A DNA stretch of 64,000 nucleotides from positions 95,896,781 to 95,960,780 of the forward strand of contig CM060898.1 in the NCBI GenBank assembly GCA_030762935.1, given 5' to 3'. The position numbers were made by a program, and so were the translations under genes. The stretch comes from Hymenopus coronatus (Eukaryota; Arthropoda; Insecta; Mantodea; Hymenopodidae). The notes under the pieces are model-generated. The model worked only from the letters and a program-made list of their open reading frames with translations, did no database searches and was not told where the DNA came from. Positions 35,557 through 47,171 of this stretch are shown here, piece by piece (positions within the stretch are counted from its first letter, which is position 1; the number at the start of each line of letters is the position of its first letter).

Positions 35557-36179
35557 AGCGTAATAGCTTACGAGGTGATTTTGTGTGTGTAGTTTTTACT
35601 ACATTGCTTCTGTTCCTTCAGAACAATGTTATTATTTGTTTTTTTTAACACTCTCATTTTCACAGGACTGCTTCAAAGCCTGTTTTACCTCCGTGTTTTG
35701 TACCTGCTAAATTTATAACAGTAAGCTACTGTCTGTCCTTCAGGAGTGTATATTACAGCCAGTTCACTACCCTTACACTAAAAACATCTGTTCACCTCAC
35801 TTAACTATTAAACTACGTGATTAATGTTTGCTAGGTAAGTACACGCTCACTGTCTCTTTTTCAGTGTCCTTTTCGTTTTTATTGCTAGTGTTCTAATCAA
35901 TACTTATATTACTTTTTGTTTGTTTGTTTTTGTAATTCCCAGCCTTCTTTCTGGTTCAATACTTCTATATGTTTTCACTAATTATTTTTATGTACATTCA
36001 ACTAACGAAGTGCCCTTACATATTAGTTTATAATGGCTGGTATTCAGCACACTGCCAGCCTTACTTCGGGAAGAAATCCTTTATTACCCATTTCACCCTT
36101 AATTGCCCATTTCACTCAACCTAGGAAAATACTACTCTTAACACTTTTTCCCTTATTAATCTATTGAGACAGAATTTAT
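35101..36179. other. no gene; long A-tract
   Basis: A tract of almost pure A interrupted by single Cs lies at about 35501-35556, preceded by AATAAATAAATAAAT (35421-35440). No supported exon. Confidence 0.45.
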
Positions 36180-37900
36180 ATCAAACTTTTCTTCGCGCAC
36201 ATAAGACTTAAGAACTGTTTATCGTATTTTCCGACCATCTTACTTTTCTTTATATCGGAAAGCAAAAAAGTGACCGTTTCATATCTCTCTACAATTGCAT
36301 GCGGTACCTTGAAAAATATTGATGACTGAATTGTTTGTAACGTTGCATAATTGTTTGTCATACAACAAGAAAAGGTCGTTTTCTTGAATGACCCATCTTT
36401 TTTTCTCTTTCTGTTTGGCTTTTCTCCGTTCAGCCTTTATTCTCATTCTTTCGGCTGCTAGTCTCAACATCTCAGTTTAAGATATATTGCGACGTTCTCC
36501 ACCCTCAGCTCAAAGAACACCTCTGTCCTGAGAGTGTCTATGTAGTTTTCCTGCATAAGTTCTACGAGTTGAAACCCACTTGATTTATCGGTTCATTTAA
36601 CAAGGTCTATCCTTGTGCACAACTAGACCCAGTCTGTGTGATGTCTATTACACAAGATTCTGAGAAATATCGTCCCAACTGTCTATTTTTTAACCTGAAA
36701 AATGCTTATGAACTTTGAAAACAAGTCCATGAAAACTATCACATAGCAATTTCCGAGTGTTCGCTCAGGAAGCTCTCCGTAATAGTCAATCGTGACTAAT
36801 GAGTGCGGCCTGTCTCTTAAAATCAAATTTGTTTCAAAATCATAATTGACATTGAGCAACTTTGCTGTCTGACATATATCTGAGATGTAACCGTTCTCCT
36901 GGCCTTAAGCCTATGTTTGGAAATAAATAGATTTTATTTTATAAATGGTGGAAGTGGTCCGGTCCGTCTCCAAATGACATGAAGGTTTATGAAAGGCTGG
37001 AATTTCCATTTCTTGGCGCTTAGGTGTATGTGTGTTTTCCACCTTTGGTTCATCGTCCCGTGGTTTTTGTATAGCATTCGATCTTTCTTAACCAGACTGT
37101 CTTGTATACTCCCATCCTATCTTTAGTTAGATAGTATGTAGTGTTTATCTCTAACATGTAAAAATTGTACCTTGAAATTTATAAATAAAGTTGGTAAAAG
37201 AAAATAAAATGTGCATAATAAGGTCAGGTATAGAATCTAGAAGCCTGGCTATTAGATATGCGGATTTTATTTATTTATTTACATTTTTTATTAATTTTTT
37301 TATTTATTTATTTTTTTGTATTCTCCCATCTATTGCAGGCGAATTTTCTAAATGGTTTTACCAGTTTTTCTTCGCGCCTTTGTAATTCAATTTTTTTTAA
37401 CGTTTTTCTCTCAGCTTTCTATCCATAGGTATTTCGATTTTGAGAACCGTGACACCTCTTCGCGGTCCTGCTATTCGGGCATTTGTGTATTGTGTTTAAC
37501 ACAGACAATGGTTATACAAATGTTTAACTTGCCTGGAATGTGGATTATTTATGTGCCATATTTCGTTATTTCATAGGCGTATGTGTACATGTTTGAACCA
37601 GTCTATATATAGAAAAGACAAGCTGACGTTGTGTAAAATATTTTTAGCCGCTGTTAATATAAATCCTAAATCTTTGAATCTTGAATACATTGCACAGACT
37701 TCTATCTCGGTCACAGAAGCATCTTTCAATATCACTAAATCCTCGCAATGCAGTACTAATAATATCAAATTGATCAGTGTAAGACCTTTGACCCAAGACT
37801 CCCGCAAAACCTTGACATGACACATCCACGTATATTTCGAAAGGAGTGCCATCCCTAGGCCTTTCTAACAATATAGAATTTACAAATAATCCCTTCACGT
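36180..37900 (-). pseudogene. Ty3/gypsy pol remnant (RNase H to integrase)
   Basis: Minus strand, in order. 37898-37644 has LLERPRDGTPFEIYVDVSCQ, GFAGVLGQ and LCNVFKIQRFRIYI, an RNase H-like domain. About 36900-36660 has an integrase piece with YISDICQTAKLLN, DRPHSLVTIDYYGELPERTL and VIVFMDLFSKFISIF, including two core acidic positions. 36480-36190 has an integrase tail with AAERRKAKQKEK. A 0.5-kb T-rich, unrecognised block (37080-37560) sits between. Frame changes and stops mark a pseudogene. Confidence 0.6.
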
Positions 37901-37904
37901 TTTC

Positions 37905-38334
37905 GAATGTTCCTGTTAGCGTTCACCTTAGTAAACTTGCGGTTTTCCTGGATCTTGTCATCAATCGCGTGAACCAGTTCTTCTGCAACCAAAGATGGAC
38001 GCCCACTTCGTTCTTCATCGCGCACTTCACTACGTCCTTCATTGAACTGTCGGGCCCATCTTCTCACCATTGAATCACTCATCGCATTTTGTCCGTAAAC
38101 TTCACAAATTTGCCGATAAATTTCAATTGGTTTCACTATCCTAGCATTCAGAAAACGAATCACAGATCTGATTTCACAAGCGGCGGGATTTTCAATCAAC
38201 ACCGACATTGTAAACAAGCACACCAAAGCGTTTGTGGTTGACAGCGATCTCAAAATCGCGCACGTTTCTTCTCCTTGATACAGAGCGTCTACTGCGCATG
38301 TGCGGAACTTCAATCGCAGCGCTACAGCGAACAT
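37905..38334 (-). pseudogene. mariner transposase N-terminus, truncated
   Basis: The open frame probably starts at the MSVL methionine (38208). EIRSVIRFLNARIVKPIEIY and QICEVYGQNAMSDSMVRRWA form the paired helix-turn-helix domain. RDEERSGRPS follows, then a second helix region. After about 100 residues it stops abruptly where gypsy pol begins, so the catalytic DD34D domain is gone. SETMAR-type mariners share this head, but nothing suggests a host fusion. Confidence 0.85.
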
Positions 38335-40123
38335 AAATTGAAACGGAACTTACTTTCTGGACGTACCTCGTAAATCACAAAGACCGTCTCTCCATTACTG
38401 ATACCGTATATACAGAAATGATCGCGACCGTAGCGGAGGGGGTACTGCGGTAGCTATACACACAAGCGTAGAACACAACCAGATTAATTCTCCAATATTG
38501 ACTCACGCTGAGACAACAGCGATCAAAATTGTTATTCGCAACACTGAAACCGTCATAGCGTCAGTATACAATCCTCCCGGGGGAGGTGACATTGACAAAA
38601 TCATGAAACTAGGGCATAGAGTAATTGCAGCAGGAGATTACAATTGTGAACACCAAATTTGGAACTGCGCAAATATTAATGCACAAGGAACTAAATTACT
38701 AAACTACATAAATAACACAAATTATTTAATCACAAGCCCAGACGAGCCAACATTTGTACCGCATATGCCCAATCAAACACCAGACATTCTGTACATTGAA
38801 CTATTAAATAATATCCCCTTTGACCTGGATGTAAATGTATTGCAGGAACTGACATCAGCCCATCTACCGGTACTCTTGACAGTTAATGCTCCCTTCAGGC
38901 CAAAACCAGAACCCTTAAGACACAACTACAATAAGGTGGACTGAGAGGAGTTTAAAGTTACGGTAGATCTCTGCCTAGCAGAACTCGAAATTAACATGAA
39001 TGAAGAACAGGACGAAGCGATCCACAAACTAGAACTGGCCATAAATACAACCATTAATACATGCGTACCCTTCAAACGACAATATATGATTAATGATAGA
39101 TATCCCCAGGACGTAAAAGAGATGCAAAAAGCTCAAAATAGAGCCAGGCGTAAATGGCAGAGAACTAGGGATTTAATACATCGAAACGAATATTATCATG
39201 CGCGCGAATTAGCAAATAATAGGGCCAGGACCTACATTAGAAATCAATGGAACGACACGCTCGAAAAGCTCAGCTCCCAACAAAATACAGTATGGCGAAT
39301 TGCGAAATGCTTAACGCGCACACGCACAAATATACCGCCACAACAAATTAATAATACCGTAGCAGAGACCCCCAGGCTAAAGCCGAAGCTTTTGCGCTCA
39401 CTTTGGAGGAGATATTTTTTCCCAATCCATCGAACAAAACAACTTCATTGAAGAAATCGAGGATGAAGTCCAAATCTTAGGTCAGAGAAGAACACACAAC
39501 AAATTGCGAAAGACAAATGCAGGAGAAATAAGCTGGATTAAAAAAAAAACCTGCCAACAAGAAAAGCACCAGGCCCAGACAAGATATCAAATGTGGTACT
39601 AAAGAATTTACCCAAAAGGGCAATAACATTGCTTGCCAAAATATTCAACTGCACGCTCGAACACGGCAGGCTTTCACCTGCATGGAAAGAAGCAAAAATC
39701 CTACTTTTCCCAAAAGCAAACAAAAATCTAGCACTACAAATTAATTTCATGTCATCAGCCTATTAAATACCCTGAGCAAGGTATTAGAAACAGTGATACT
39801 GAAGCGAATAAATTCACACTTACACAGACACAAAACACTTATACTCGAACAGTTCGGATTTAGAGCACACCATTCAACCACGCTACAATTGCTAAGAATG
39901 ACGGAGCAGATCACCAAAGGATTCAATACAAATAAATCGATAAATACAGGGCTACTCAGAAAACTGAAAGACTACGAATTTCCTGACAATGTGATAGCCC
40001 TAATTAGGTGCTACCTCTATGACCGATGATATCACACCTCGATAAAGGATGCAGTCTCAAGCTCCAAACAAATCCGAGCAGGCGTTCCACAAAGAAGTAT
40101 CGTGGGACCAACACTGTTTAATT

Positions 40124-40149
40124 TATATATATATATATATATATATATA
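40124..40149 (+). repeat. (TA)n inside RT coding sequence
   Basis: A TA run falls in the Jockey RT between motif B and the ADD box, encoding alternating Tyr-Ile in frame. It probably expanded from a short AT-rich stretch. Confidence 0.9.
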
Positions 40150-40821
40150 AATGACAGGCCAGAATTGGTAAGAACCAACAAGTACATATACGCAGATGAT
40201 ACTGCTATAACAACACAATCCACTCAGCTGCGAATTTTACACTTACGCCTACAAAATGGTTTAAACTCACTTGAACCATGGTTCACGAAGTGGAGAATTA
40301 AAGTCAACGCGAGGAAGACACAGGCTATAGTCTTCACTAAAAGAAAACATCACCGTAAAAGCAGAAACCTTTTACAACCGCTTAACTACCAAGGCGAAAT
40401 TATCGAGTGGGAAGACCAAGTGTCATGGACCAAGGCCTAACCTGGAGTGGGCTTATAGCTAAGGTCAGAGCCAAGGCTAATGGCCAACTAAATAGACTAT
40501 ATCCCATTATCAATCTTAATAGCCAATTAAAATTAAACATTGGAATTATCCTATTAAGAACAATCATTACATACGCATTCCCTGTATGGGGTTACGCTGT
40601 AAAAACGTACATACATAAATTACAAACAGTCCAGAATAGAATAATTAGAATAATTGCCAAACAACCCCCAGTAGCGCCAGCTTATCTCTTTCAGGAGGAG
40701 CTAAAACTGCACTCAATTGAGCAGTTCATCAAAAGCCAAAGTTACAACTTGTACAAGCGTAAAGTAAGGAACAGTAATGAACTAGGCACCTATGAAGCAG
40801 AAAATAACAAACACAAGAGAC

Positions 40822-40823
<2 letters not shown>

Positions 40824-40891
<68 letters not shown>
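40824..40891 (+). repeat. (CT)n microsatellite in Jockey remnant
   Basis: About 33 CT units with one interruption lie within the C-terminal frame, encoding Leu-Ser repeats without breaking the frame. Confidence 0.95.
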
Positions 40892-41240
40892 ATTTGACAG
40901 AACCTTCGGCCTGGGGAAACCCGATTTAAATGTACAAGAATATTTAGAATCGCTAGTAAGAATCATCAATAAAATTACCCATGAATGTGTCTACGATGTG
41001 AGTTTGGTGGCCATTGAAATCCTTGCTTTCTGAGTCAAGGCGGCCACGGGGGTATGAGGGACCCTCACTGTACGGCGACCTGGCAGGCCACTAACCGACC
41101 TTCTCTTGTATATAGCTAATAGAATGTAACTAATATGTGATTAGAATAAGATTTTATTCCAGGTAAAGCAGCATTGGACGTGGCCATTAATTGGTTGGAT
41201 GACCACTGAGGTAGGCCACGTGAAACCAATGAACTCTCTA

Positions 41241-41490
41241 CTAAATGACTACGTCCTTTCTGTTACACGGCTGAACACAACTAATAACTACAGACTATGC
41301 CAGACAGAGCAACAGATTTTGAAAAAATATAACTAGCTTATAATATATTCCAAATGTAATATTTTAAATGACTATGTCCTTATGTTACAGGGCTGCAGAC
41401 ACAACAAAATACACCAACGACTATACCCGAAAGGGCAGCAAATGTTGTACTCACTATGTCCTTTTTGTTACAGGGCTGCAGATATATACA
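41241..41490 (+). repeat. diverged tandem repeats with acceptor-like core
   Basis: The core 'actatgtcctttttgttaca..gggctgcaga' occurs near 41247, 41370 and 41453, with spacings of about 123 and 83. Each copy resembles a pyrimidine tract plus AG. Confidence 0.6.
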
Positions 41491-41837
41491 CATGTAATAT
41501 GTATGTAATCCTCACCACAAAATTTCCAAGGGCGCAATCAGGGCTCCGGCCATGTTTGCGTCCTGGCTCTCGCTTTCTTCTGGCTTTGTCCTCTGGCCAG
41601 CCATCACACCCGCTCCTTGAATCCGCAGGTGCAACAAACGGTACTGCTGCATTCCTACACCCGAATTCTCTCCAATGGAGTGGTTTTTAGTGGGTATTGC
41701 CAGTTTATGGCGACCCCCACACTTGGCAGAGTTATCCCCTCTGTCGCCTGTAGACTGGGGTTTTCCACTCCATTCGAAACAAGAAGAAGAAAAAAACATG
41801 AATCTGCAGTCGCTAGCCGTTTCTGTCCAGCCTCTTT

Positions 41838-41872
41838 ATGAAGATGTCCTCCACAGCTGAGGACGAAACGTC
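41838..41872 (+). other. hammerhead-ribozyme-like core
   Basis: ATGAAGA (41838-41844) stands where CUGANGA is expected. It is followed by a bulged T and a 5-bp stem (GTCCT 41846-41850 / AGGAC 41860-41864) closed by a 9-base loop, then GAAAC and GTC (41865-41872). The layout is that of a minimal hammerhead with a very short stem III, as described for Penelope-like retroelements. The first core C is A here, which should disable it. The neighbouring 'cctacaagcccggac' sequence looks repetitive, but no RT was found beside it. Confidence 0.4.
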
Positions 41873-41964
41873 AAGTTTTAATTACTTTAATATTCAACCA
41901 CAGCCTACAAGCCCGGACTTGTTATATTTTATCAATGATAACACCGGCCGTGAAAGCCTACGAG

Positions 41965-42270
41965 CATATTCCTTGTTATTGGTTTGAATTTTAAATTACT
42001 TTTCTCTTACGGAAATTCGTCAATTCTTGGCCATACAAATAAAGGAATTTCAATCACTTAAAAATCAGTTTTTAAATGATTTTCTAACGCTTTAACCTAT
42101 TGTACTCGCTTATTTCCTTCCTACTTCCAAGGAAACGAGTAATAAGATTATTTCTGCTAATTTTGCCTTGATTAGTATGAAATAGATAGAAGAATTTTGC
42201 TTTTTATCAATAATTTGTTACAGAGATGTAGAGAAAGTCATGTGAATAGAACACATCAAATTTGTTTTTT
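41965..42270 (+). repeat. repeat X, copy e (tail half)
   Basis: Contains 'caaggaaacgagtaataaga', 'tttctgctaattttg', 'gattagtatgaaatagata' and 'gagaaagtcatgtgaataga', all landmarks of the repeat X tail. Confidence 0.75.
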
Positions 42271-42431
42271 GTTGTACAGTTCCATTAGATCATTATGTAA
42301 TTCATTTATCTTCATATGTTTCTGAGGTTTTCTTGCGAGTACTCCACAATGCAATATAATTTCTGTACCTTCTCTGAAAAAATATCGGTAAGAATACTGT
42401 CTTCAAATAGCAACATCGACCACAACGTCAT

Positions 42432-42510
42432 GTTACCGAGCGAGTTGGCCTCGCGATAACGTTAGCAGCTCGCAAACTGGTGAATTCGGGTGCGCTTCCT
42501 ATTGGTCTGG
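42432..42510 (+). mobile_element. SINE-like tRNA head fragment
   Basis: 'accgagcgagttggcctcgc' and 'ttagcagctcgcaaactggt' resemble the head of a widespread arthropod tRNA-derived SINE with an A box at 'gagttggcc'. The B box is decayed. Confidence 0.4.
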
Positions 42511-44444
42511 CCACTCTGATGTTAAATTTTTTTCCGATAATTTTCTTTGCTTAGTAAACAAGTCCTGGAATGTGTTATATAATTCCATGAGTTTTTTCAG
42601 TCTCCATTTCATGTCTTTTTATTATATTTTTGTATTTCAGTGTTACAGGTTTAGACAACAGAGAAGTTGGAGGTGGCGTATGGCATCGGAGTTTCCCTTG
42701 TGGAACTGTCTGTCCTGGAGTTCGGTGTGGAGGGGGTCTTCAGTGACCCCTCTTCAAGGGGTGGTGCATACCGCCGGGTTTGGATGTAATATCTGAAGAT
42801 GCTAGGTATCGCACTTGTGTACCCTCCTCCGTTTCACCTAGTTTCGCTGTGTTTTTCGTTTAACCCCCTTCCTCCAGGTTTCCAAAGGCACAATAGGCAG
42901 CGACTGTATACCCAAGTGCCAAAATCCCTATCTCCTTCCTGATAACAGTAGAAAAGTACTCGTGTCATATTTTGTTATAAAATATGGACATATCCAAGTG
43001 AAGTTTTCATGTTTATAATCGTGGAATTAAATATTTCGCATCTCAAATTATTTTTCAACCAAGTATATATCCCATAAATGTTAGATATAAACGTGTGTAG
43101 CAAAACAATACAATTTTCACTATTATAATCACGGAACATATTTCTTAACGCATACATATAGTTTTTAATGTAACAAATATGACATTTAAATATTACAGTT
43201 TATGTATCAAAATCAGTACTATATTCAGGAATGCTGTAATAAATTGTTTTGACACTTATAATTTCTACTTTCAGAGTTACTACGAATAAATCGTTTGACA
43301 GTTAAAATTGACTGAATCTGTTGGCAAGAAAATAATGGTTTGTAGGGTTATTTTAAGAGAATAAGCTGCCTTTAGCACCTGTTACGTTGGTAATATAGCG
43401 AAAGCTGAAGAAGCTGTGTGTTTATCTGTGGAAGGTAGGTACTGTAATAAGGAAATAAAGTGGGTTTTGCAAGTGGTTATGTTTCATAAAGATTAACATT
43501 AATAGAATAAGTTATCAATAATCTTATAGAAATATTTGTGCTGGTTTTGGGCGACTGTCAAATTTTTTTCGTGTATTCTGTATTAGTGGGACTGTACGGC
43601 TGTCTGCTAGTTATCGATTTGGTTTGTCACAAAACATCTCAGGGGTAGCAACATTACAAAACTATGTGTATTCTGTAAATGTGTGCTGGGAGTGATGTGA
43701 CAGTGGAAAGAAACTTCCATAACCTTTTTCATTTGTAATGCGCACTCTATTGGTAGAAGATAGAACCCACACACAAAACAATAACAAAAATGAGTCTTGT
43801 CCATGTGACGTACTTAAATGCAAAATATGCAGAAATTTGTGTATATTGAGGACCTCACACACGTATTAGCAATGCGTTCTCAACTGATACCTACTATAGA
43901 AAAGAGCTGGTATCATTTCCAGCCAGCATGCAATGAAGAGATGGAATTTTGAAACCAAGGTCCCAGGTGATTGAACCCTAACAGGCCCGGGTCATTATAC
44001 GGCTGTGGCATTTCGAGTGGCATTATGGAATGGAGGTTGTCATCCTTAGGTTTAGGGAGCCCTTGTGTTCTTAAAGATATATAAATTCGCTTAGTAGAAA
44101 CCTCAGTACACTAAGTTACGAAATTTTAATATAATGGGCTCTAATCATGGTAAAGTCTGAAGTTGTAATTTTGAAGGAGGAATTGTACTTGTTCATGTAG
44201 CAAAAATAATTTGTTCTCTATGAAAAGGCACTATTTATTTGCTTAAGATGTTGCTTATCAAAACTCTAGCAGAGCTTTGTGTGTATCAAAGTAGATGTGT
44301 CTGTGTCATTTAAAAGGCTTTTTCTTGTAATTTTAAAGCTTGGTGGTTTGGTTCAAGAGTGCAGGCAGATTCATTTGTTGTGTATACCCTTTTGAATGGA
44401 AGTTTAGACTTTAACAGCAGTGTTAAAATAATACTTTATTGCAG
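42511..44444. other. region upstream of Jarid2 exon; no proven feature
   Basis: It may contain untranslated Jarid2 sequence. A donor-like 'tctgtggaag|gtaggtactg' lies at 43424-43443, and a 'ttttgtatttcag' acceptor-like site at 42628-42640 precedes a GC-richer 150-base stretch with no conserved frame. These are candidates only. Confidence 0.3.
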
Positions 44445-44465
44445 ATTCATTGTGGACTTTGGTGA

Positions 44466-44590
44466 ATGTCTGCTCCCGCCTTCGATTTAAGACCCCAACC
44501 AGGAGAAATGGTGGTGAGTCGGAGTGATGTGAAGAAGAGACGCAAGGAGGGGAACATCCTTGAGGATCCCTTGCAGACAAGTCCCAAGAG
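44466..44590 (+). CDS. Jarid2 (protein Jumonji), first visible coding exon
   Basis: JARID2 is a nuclear cofactor that recruits and tunes Polycomb repressive complex 2; its JmjC domain is catalytically inactive in known members. This exon encodes the N-terminus. Two in-frame ATGs exist. 44466 directly follows a TGA and has a poor context; 44508 has G at -3 and G at +4 and opens MVVSRSDVKKRRKEGN, a basic N-terminus that I favour as the start. Protein continues LEDPLQTSPKR to a clean AG|GTAAGA donor (44590/44591) in phase 2. A TTGCAG acceptor at 44439-44444 suggests an upstream untranslated exon. Joined to exon 2, the frame runs SPKR-TKVHAQRKFAQ. Identity rests on exon 2 and on this exact phase match. 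Confidence 0.8.
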
Positions 44591-45129
44591 GTAAGAAAAA
44601 TTAATGCCACAAGTTTTTGTAGCGCTGATATTTATTTATTTATCATGTAATTTCAGAGTATGACAAATTTATTCGCTTCATTTAGCTTCTTGATTCACTT
44701 AGCTATTGAAGAGTATTAAGTAAACAACAATCAGTTGCTTCTTCAAACTTTTGGGAAGTGCCTGTAATTTTTATGTTTTGGTTGTAAAGCTAATAATGCT
44801 CTTTCAATGTTGATGATTTCGGTCATATAAGTAATCAAAATAAATTTTCTTGCAAGACATCAGATAGTGATGAAATTAATTCCTTCAAGGCTTTCAGAGA
44901 CTGGCAGCATAAGATTGTTAGTATCCTGCAAAGAAAAGGTGAACATACTTAAGTTAAAATTGTACTATTTGATTCCATACTGTATTAGCATTTTCTATTT
45001 TAATTGTTTTTGGCCTGAAGAATCGTTGAATCATTTGCTCTTAAATCAACTCCTTCCTCATATGATATGCCAACTGGATTTATAATTATTACACTTCTAT
45101 TTATAATTATTATGTAGCTTGGTTTTGTG

Positions 45130-45153
45130 ATATATATATATATATATATATAT
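45130..45153. repeat. (TA)n microsatellite
   Basis: About 12 TA units in Jarid2 intron 1. Confidence 0.95.
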
Positions 45154-46627
45154 TAAATTTAAAATGCACAGTTTAAAGAAGCTTTTTACAAACTAGTCTG
45201 TGCTATAAAACTGAACTGAAACTGTTGACTTTTCTCTTGAAAATTATTCATTGTGGTGTACAATGAGCTAACATGGGTTTTTGTGTTTTGAGGAAATGTT
45301 GAAATATATTTTTAGGACAAATTTTGGTAATTATTTACAAGTTGGGCCACTACATCTCTCCGCTGCGACTTATGCCAGTTTTGCACTCTAACGGGACCGG
45401 TGTGGTTAGAGAGGGATTATGGGTGGGGAGATGGTTTAAAAAACTAATGTTGTATCCATTGCGTTGTTAGGAGTTGTTGGAAATATCGATAATGAGGTAC
45501 TAAAATTAGAAACATAAATTTATATACACACACTAACCTAAATGGATTGGAACCTAACCTCGCGCTAAATTTGAAATCCACAGGCTTTGAAATTGTCATC
45601 ATAAATACAAAGTCAATCAATTGCACTTAGTTTCATTCGATTTTAGAGTGGCCGAAGTTCTGTATAATAAAATTCACTGAACAGCTGTATCTGCGTGAAA
45701 CATACTTGTCATGCATCAGCTACAGCATCTAGCGACATATGCCGGTGTTGCGTTCCACAACACTGTTCGCCTGCCGCCGACAATGAAACTCAGGTTTTAA
45801 GCACTTTAGTGTGTAGTATTATTATATATTTACATTGCAAAAGTACTACAAGACTTCTTTATTTATATTCTACTCCTTCTAGGCAGCATACTTCATAAAT
45901 ATTCACAAAAAGGGATCGCTACGCGCACGTAATAAATTAGCGTTTAACTTAATTATGGAGCTTTTCCGATAAAAAAAAATTGGTGAAAACGTAACAAGTA
46001 TAAACCAAACTTACAGTCAAACCACAATTAGTTTAATTTCTAGAGGGGTCCAAGTTCTCTATAATTACCCTAATTTTACTTAAAATTTTTGAAAGATTTG
46101 TCATGTTTTGCAAAATATAGTGTTTTTCCACTGCACCAATTTTGAACTTTCTCTCTTGAATGGGTTTTAGCCAATTGATTATAACATTAATTTAATGTTT
46201 TATAAAAATTGTCGTAATGATTAAAGATTTTTTTTAAAAAAAAGGTGAATAAATTGAAGTACATCAGATTCCATAAATGTGTGCCCAAACTGGCATGTGA
46301 CTTTAAATTGCTTCCTTGTGTAGAGAAGAAAATTTTAAAAAATATTTGTAACAAATTTCAAGTCAAACAGCTCTGTAACTTTTGTCTTAATATTTTAGTG
46401 AACTTGTCAAATGTTGAAAAACTTATATGAGAGAATACAGGGAATTAAAACAATTCCCACTTTTCTCTGTAGTTCTAGAAATTAAAGTAATTGATCATGG
46501 TTGTCTAATCATGCAATAATTTTCACACCATGTCAGATATAAGGACATCTATCAGTGTTTTCTTATCAATTGCAATTCCTAGTTTGTGTTTTCCTCATAA
46601 TGTGCCATGGTGCTGATGGGATCAATT

Positions 46628-46770
46628 TGTATCCCTTAGATGGCATCATAAGATGAAATCATGAATTGTCAACCTTCTTTTTTCTTCTAGATGTAGATTC
46701 TTGTACCCCTTAGATGGCACCATAGGATGAAATCATGAATTATGAACCTTCTAGATGTAGGGTTTTGCAT
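46628..46770 (+). repeat. 74-bp tandem duplication
   Basis: The unit beginning 'tgtatcccttagatggcatc' (46628) recurs at 46702 with a few changes and ends 'ccttctagatgtag' in both. The first copy has an extra pyrimidine run. Confidence 0.85.
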
Positions 46771-46818
46771 GCAAATAAACATTATATCCAACAACGGCAT
46801 TAATTTCCTCAAAATGTT

Positions 46819-47108
46819 GCCCTCCGTGGTGTAATGGTTACCATGCTAACTTCATATACTCAAGGTCGCGAGTTCAAACCTGGCAGAGGATGGATTTTTT
46901 GGGTGTATAAAATCCTTAGCATAGCTTCCTTTGGAAGGGAAGTAAAGCTGTGGTTCCGTGTCGTAGATTTACGGCACGTAAAAGAACCTCAAGCCTGATA
47001 GAGAGACCTCTGAGCAAAATTAAGCTGTCTTTCACGCCCAGTTTAGAATGGTACGCTGAGAACCACAGTAGTTAAAGAGCATCCATAAATAACACAGCAT
47101 TTCCATTT
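46819..47108 (+). mobile_element. SINE-A, full length with tRNA head
   Basis: The head 'gccctccgtggtgtaatggt' has an A box at TGGTGTAATGG, and the B box is at 'gcgagttcaaacctgg' (46868-46883). The body includes 'gtagatttacggcacgtaaa' and the tail 'cagtagttaaagagcatcca', ending 'atttccattt'. It is the longest copy in the window; 11424-11621 and 32521-32597 are 5'-truncated relatives. A reversed piece of its own body follows immediately (47108-47139). Confidence 0.85.
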
Positions 47109-47171
47109 CCCTTCCAAAGAAAGCCATGCTAAGGATTTTTATGAAAGGTACTCTAATCAGTGAAAGAAAAA

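Larger units (their letters stand above)
38345..41100 (+). mobile_element. Jockey-type LINE, 5'-truncated and frame-broken
   Basis: The endonuclease runs from about 38385: YRNDRDRSGGGTAVAIHTS, VYNPPGG, VIAAGDYNCEHQIWN (GDxN motif), NQTPDILYIELL, and LTSAHLPVLL (the S-H motif). After a basic linker (38996-39450) come APGPDKISNVVLKNLP (39568), FGFRAHHSTTLQLL (39856), LLRKLKDYEFPDNVIALIRC, VPQRSIVGPTLF, and KYIYADDTAI with the catalytic ADD (40180-40206). RT motif A, between NTNKS and LLRKL, is deleted. The C-terminal thumb runs to 41033 and ends near CVYDVSLV. No 3' tail or target duplication was resolved. Confidence 0.85.

Noticed and set aside
37905..38334. SETMAR-like host fusion gene
   Set aside because: Only the mariner DNA-binding head is present; no SET domain exon is nearby and the frame ends at a gypsy junction.
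42572..42796. Possible conserved exon with upstream acceptor
   Set aside because: No clear donor, no recognised protein, and the frame is not linked in phase to Jarid2.
44404..44610. Minus-strand ORF overlapping the Jarid2 exon
   Set aside because: It is the antisense shadow of a spliced coding exon and has no recognisable domain.
46819..46895. tRNA gene
   Set aside because: A and B boxes are present but the acceptor stem does not close, and the sequence runs into a repeated SINE body. The same reasoning excludes 52057-52130 and 20255-20345.
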